Shown here one piece after another: positions 33,305-36,127 of a DNA stretch of 36,127 nucleotides. Source of the DNA: an uncultured Alsobacter sp. Its GTDB lineage: Bacteria; Pseudomonadota; Alphaproteobacteria; Rhizobiales; Beijerinckiaceae. The notes under the pieces are model-generated. The model had not been told where the DNA came from, ran no database searches, and saw only the letters and a program-made list of their open reading frames with translations. A program made the position numbers and the translations under genes. The stretch spans positions 1 to 36,127 of the forward strand of contig NZ_CAMFHB010000055.1 of assembly GCF_945952055.1 (NCBI RefSeq). Direction: 5' to 3'. The stretch's first letter is position 1. Each line of letters starts with the position of its first letter.

Positions 33305-33391
33305 GCGCGCTCTCCCTGGGTTCAGTCCACTATGAGCCCGTGACCAAGCGGGTCGCGGCACGGTCGAATTCCAGGCCCGCCACCCACCACG

Positions 33392-33479
33392 CGTCCTGCC
33401 CGGGCTCGGCCCGGGCATCCACGACTTTGCCGGCGCCGCGTGCAAGTCGTGGGTGGCCGGGCCAAGCCCGGCCATGACG
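33392..33479. repeat. Family A palindromic repeat, copy 4
   Basis: An 88-bp copy from CGTCCT to CATGACG, with hairpins TGCCCGGGC/GCCCGGGCA (TCG loop) and GGCCGGGC/GCCCGGCC (CAA loop). It lies between the sugar-binding-protein gene and the first permease gene, the same position as copy 2 has in the other operon. Confidence 0.9.
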
Positions 33480-33550
33480 GTGGAGAGGTGGGCATGGACC
33501 GGGTGAGGACGAGCCTCACCCGACCCGGCAGGTGCGAGGGCCCCCGGCCC

Positions 33551-34828
33551 TTACTTCTTGCGCTCGGCGATCTGCGCCGCCACGTCCTGCTCGATGCGCT
33601 TGTAGGCCTCGTCGAGCGTGCCTTCGCCCGCCACGACCTGGCCGACGCGGCTGATCACGGCGTTGAAGATGATGCGGTTGTAGGTGTAGCCCTGCAGCGC
33701 GTAGGCGGTCTGCGAGACCTGGCCGACCTGCTTGCCGAACACGCCCAGCGCCTGCTTGGCGAGCGGGCTCGCGGACGGGTAGTCGATGCCCTTCTGGGCG
33801 AGGCCGACATGGCCCGGCACGAAGAGCGTGCGGGAGTAGAACTCCTGCGCGACCGGCTCGCTGGCGAGGTATTCCATCACCTTGGCCACCGCCTGCGGGT
33901 TCTTCGTCGTCTTGATACCGACCAGCGCCGCGCCGCCCGGCATGCCGGTGCAGCCACCCGCGCCGCAGGGGTTCGGCACCGCGACCCAGTCGAAGGCGTT
34001 GCCGATCTGCTTGTCGAACTGGCTGATCTGCCAGGAGCCCGACATGTACATGACGACCTGGGCGTTCTTGAACTCGTCATTGGCGCCGCGATAGGTCGCC
34101 CCCGACACCGAGCCCCAGAGCTCCTTCGACATCACGCCGGTCTTGTGCCAGTCGACGACCATCGAGGCCGCCGTCTTGAAGCCGTCGTCGATGACCGCCG
34201 GCTCGCCCTTGGCGTCGAACATCTTCGCGCCCTCGGAGATCGCCATGCCGAGGAAGCGGTGGCCCGAGCGGTCGATGGCGATCGGGAACGGCGCCTTGAC
34301 CTTGTCGGCGACCTGCTTGGTGGCCTTGGCCCAGTCGGCCCAGGTGGCCTTCTCGCCCGGCAGCGCCACGCCGGCCTGCTCGAACAGCGTCTTGTTGACG
34401 AAGGGGCCCGTGACGGTGAGCTGCGTCATGTAGCCGGGGATCGAGGTCGTGTCGCCGGGAAGGCGCATCCACGACAGGAACGGCCCGTAGTTCTTCTCGA
34501 AATAGGCGGCGTCCTTCAGGTGCGGCCGCAGGTCGAGCATGAACTTGGCGACGCCACCCAGATCGACGACGCGGGCGATGTCCGGCCCCTCGCCGGCGGC
34601 GAGCTGCACGGGCAGGTTCTCGTTGATCGCCTTGAAGGGCACCTGGTCGAGCACGACCTTGATGTCGGGGTTGGCCTTCTCGAAGCGGGCGAGCAGATCC
34701 TGCATCACCTCGCCCTCGTTGCCGTCGGAGTACCAGGTCATGCGCAGCGTGGTCTGCGCGAAGGCGCCCGAGGCGCCGGCGACCGAGAGGGCGATCGCGC
34801 TCCCGAGGAGCCAAGCCATCCGCTTCAT
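33551..34828 (-). CDS. Periplasmic sugar-binding protein (extracellular solute-binding protein family 1)
   Basis: A 425-residue binding protein of the CUT1 importers. The signal peptide is clear (MKRMAWLLGSAIALSVAGASGAFA, cleavage at about 24). The mature part starts QTTLRMTWYSDGNEGEVMQDLLARFEKANPDIKV, typical for family 1, and continues with AAGEGPDIARVVDLG. A cysteine pair (C288, C293 in NPCGAGGCTG) may form a small disulfide loop. Its ATG follows a GGGAG-like site. It is the first gene of the sugar operon, divergent from lacI across a perfect operator. Ligand unknown; the GH31 gene suggests an alpha-linked oligosaccharide or glycoside. Confidence 0.93.
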   Translation of the reverse strand: MKRMAWLLGSAIALSVAGASGAFAQTTLRMTWYSDGNEGEVMQDLLARFEKANPDIKVVLDQVPFKAINENLPVQLAAGEGPDIARVVDLGGVAKFMLDLRPHLKDAAYFEKNYGPFLSWMRLPGDTTSIPGYMTQLTVTGPFVNKTLFEQAGVALPGEKATWADWAKATKQVADKVKAPFPIAIDRSGHRFLGMAISEGAKMFDAKGEPAVIDDGFKTAASMVVDWHKTGVMSKELWGSVSGATYRGANDEFKNAQVVMYMSGSWQISQFDKQIGNAFDWVAVPNPCGAGGCTGMPGGAALVGIKTTKNPQAVAKVMEYLASEPVAQEFYSRTLFVPGHVGLAQKGIDYPSASPLAKQALGVFGKQVGQVSQTAYALQGYTYNRIIFNAVISRVGQVVAGEGTLDEAYKRIEQDVAAQIAERKK

Positions 34829-34913
34829 GTCGTTTCTCTCCCTGCGAGGTTGTCCGGTCGCCTGCGCGCCGGGCGATGGCGCTCCCCGTGCCGAGGATCC
34901 GCCAGCGTCTTTC

Positions 34914-34941
34914 TTGCTTTTGGCAAACGTTTGCCTATCTT
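34914..34941 (+). promoter_or_regulatory. Predicted promoter of the lacI-type gene
   Basis: TTGCTT (34914-34919) and TATCTT (34936-34941) are 16 bases apart, and the operator palindrome fills the spacer exactly. On the opposite strand TTGACA (34946-34941) is a perfect -35 for the sugar operon, but its -10 is poor, so that promoter is only partly supported. Confidence 0.45.
34922..34935. promoter_or_regulatory. LacI-family operator
   Basis: A perfect 14-bp palindrome GGCAAAC/GTTTGCC with the AAACGTTT core and central CpG typical of LacI-family operators. It sits in the divergent gap between the sugar operon and the regulator, inside the predicted promoter spacer, so binding would repress both directions. 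Confidence 0.8.
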
Positions 34942-34984
34942 GTCAATCCACAACCGATGAGCGATGCCGGTCAGGCTGCGCCGC

Positions 34985-36013
34985 ATGAAGGGGACGCTGG
35001 TGGACGACAAGGTCAGGGGACGCCCGGACGCGCCGGTGTCCTTGGCGGATCTCGCCAATGAGGCCGGGGTCTCGATCTCGACCGTTTCGCGCATCGTCAA
35101 CGGGCAGATCCACAGGGCATCTCCCAAGACGGTCGCGCGCATCCAGACGCTCGTCAAGGAACTCGGCTACCGGACCAACCACGCCGGACGGAGCCTTCGC
35201 CGTGGCGACAGCCGCCTCGTGGCCATGCTGGCGCCCAACATCGACAACCCCGCCATGGCCGCCATCGCCGCCTCCACCGAGGCCGCGCTGCGCAAGGCCG
35301 GCTACGTCATGATCCTGTGCGACACCCACGACCGCGCCGACCTGCAGGACGAGTACCTGCAGGCCATGCGCGCCCAGGTCGCCCACGGCTACGTCATGGT
35401 GAGCTCGGTCCGCAGCCCCGAGCTTTCGGCGGCGGTCGAGCGCGGCGATCCGATGGTCTTCGTCGGCCGCCGCAGCCCCTACGGTCCCGCAGCCTATGTC
35501 GGCATCGACAACCGCCAGGCCGGTGCGGACGCCGCGGACCACCTGCTCGCCCTGGGCCTCGACCGGCCCGCGGTCCTGCGCCCGGCCGTGCTGTCCAACT
35601 CGATCGCCGACCGTGTCGAGGGCTTCCTAGATCGGCTCGCCGAGCGCGGCGTGCCGCGCAAGGCGATCCGCATCGCCAGGGGCGACGGGGCGAGCCATCT
35701 CGACTTCGGCTACGACGCGGCGAAGGCCCTCGTCGCGAAAGGCGGCTGGCCCGCGGCCATCATGTGCCCGAGCGACCTCATGGCCTACGGCGCGTATCGC
35801 CTCGCCCACGAGCAGGGCATCGACGTACCCGGCGCCTGCCGCATCGTCGGCATCGACGAGAATGCCCTCAACGCCTGGATCGCCCCCTGGCTCACCTCGA
35901 TCCGCATTCCCTACAAGGACTACGGCGCCAGCGTCGTGGAGCAGCTGCAGGCCCTGTGGGCCGGGCAGGCCCCGCCGGAGAGATTGCTGCCGCACGAGCT
36001 GGTCGTGCGATAG
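34985..36013 (+). CDS. LacI-family transcriptional regulator
   Basis: A protein of about 342 residues with an N-terminal helix-turn-helix (VSLADLANEAGVSISTVSRIVNGQIHRASPKTVARIQTLVKELGYRTNHAGRSLRRG) and a periplasmic-binding-protein-like sensor domain (LVAMLAPNIDNPAMAAIAAST through the end). Three in-frame starts are possible: ATG 34964, ATG 34985 and GTG 35000 (the last with AAGGGG upstream). I list 34985 because AGG lies about nine bases before it, but the choice is open. It is divergent from the sugar operon and flanked by a perfect LacI operator, so it very likely controls that operon in response to the imported sugar or a derivative. Confidence 0.9.
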   Translation: MKGTLVDDKVRGRPDAPVSLADLANEAGVSISTVSRIVNGQIHRASPKTVARIQTLVKELGYRTNHAGRSLRRGDSRLVAMLAPNIDNPAMAAIAASTEAALRKAGYVMILCDTHDRADLQDEYLQAMRAQVAHGYVMVSSVRSPELSAAVERGDPMVFVGRRSPYGPAAYVGIDNRQAGADAADHLLALGLDRPAVLRPAVLSNSIADRVEGFLDRLAERGVPRKAIRIARGDGASHLDFGYDAAKALVAKGGWPAAIMCPSDLMAYGAYRLAHEQGIDVPGACRIVGIDENALNAWIAPWLTSIRIPYKDYGASVVEQLQALWAGQAPPERLLPHELVVR

Positions 36014-36055
36014 CGGGAATTCACGACCTCTCGCCGTCCCCTCGCCCTCTCCACG

Positions 36056-36073
36056 CGTCCTGCCCGGGCCTGG
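36056..36073. repeat. Family A repeat, truncated copy 5
   Basis: The first 18 bases of family A (CGTCCTGCCCGGGCCTGG, one difference from copy 1) occur after the lacI gene, in the same downstream setting as other copies. The match stops abruptly at 36074, where insertion-sequence-like DNA begins. Confidence 0.6.
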
Positions 36074-36127
36074 TGTAAATACCGGAGACATCCCTGACAC
36101 ATGTTCGGGGACATCCCTGACAGTCTT
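36074..36127. mobile_element. Probable insertion sequence terminus
   Basis: Sequence starting TGTAAATACC contains two imperfect direct repeats, GGAGACATCCCTGACAC (36084) and GGGGACATCCCTGACAG (36107), 23 bases apart. Tandem short repeats at the end of an element that begins with TG are usual for transposase-binding termini, and this pattern reminds me of IS481/IS3-like integrase-core elements. No transposase frame fits in the remaining 54 bases. The element would continue beyond the window. Confidence 0.55.

Noticed and set aside
34918-34946. Complete minus-strand promoter for the sugar operon from TTGACA at 34946
   Set aside because: The -35 is perfect but the hexamer 17 bases on (CCAAAA) is a poor -10, so only the -35 is mentioned, with low weight.

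Overview
The window is about 36 kb of high-GC DNA (roughly two thirds G+C). Genes are tightly packed, and third codon positions are so GC-rich that long antisense open frames appear everywhere. Gene families, ATGA-type gene overlaps and two dispersed palindromic repeat families point to an alphaproteobacterium, most likely of the order Hyphomicrobiales (Rhizobiales). This is an inference; no rRNA or tRNA gene is present to confirm it. I recognise 33 genes, nearly all in catabolic and uptake clusters.

Left part (1-12.3 kb): a chemoreceptor cut by the window edge, a YbaK-type deacylase and a small cupin come first. Then a nine-gene minus-strand operon (11078 down to 2369) encodes a complete branched-chain-amino-acid-type (HAAT) ABC importer. 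Interleaved with it are a GlcG/HbpS-like protein, a shikimate dehydrogenase family enzyme, a short-chain dehydrogenase and a two-domain 3-dehydroshikimate dehydratase. A LysR regulator sits just upstream, and a T-N11-A palindrome lies in the leader. The content suggests uptake of shikimate- or quinate-like compounds and conversion to protocatechuate.

Middle part (12.4-26.0 kb): a DUF3237 protein, a secreted tannase/feruloyl-esterase-type hydrolase, a MarR repressor, and a plus-strand operon with a second HAAT importer (including a permease-ATPase fusion), a crotonase, feruloyl-CoA synthase, an amidohydrolase and an acyl-CoA dehydrogenase. Two palindromes of the form GTTAT-N5-ATAAC overlap predicted -10 boxes in front of the esterase and of the importer operon, which argues for a shared MarR regulon. 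Together the left and middle parts could take apart hydroxycinnamoyl esters of quinate or shikimate (chlorogenate-like plant compounds), with both halves converging on protocatechuate-type intermediates. This is a hypothesis from gene content.

Right part (26.0-36.1 kb): a DUF1778-GNAT toxin-antitoxin pair, then a minus-strand sugar operon (binding protein, two permeases, ATPase, GH31 alpha-glycosidase, RraA-like protein) with a divergent LacI regulator and a perfect 14-bp operator. The last ~54 bp look like the terminus of an insertion sequence that has cut a copy of repeat family A.

Repeats: family A (~88 bp, four full copies and one truncated) and family B (111-121 bp, three copies) occupy many of the intergenic gaps. 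All three import operons carry a long inverted repeat between the binding-protein gene and the first permease gene. No intergenic stretch is clearly longer than 300 bases; the longest (11079-11378) holds the predicted LysR operator.
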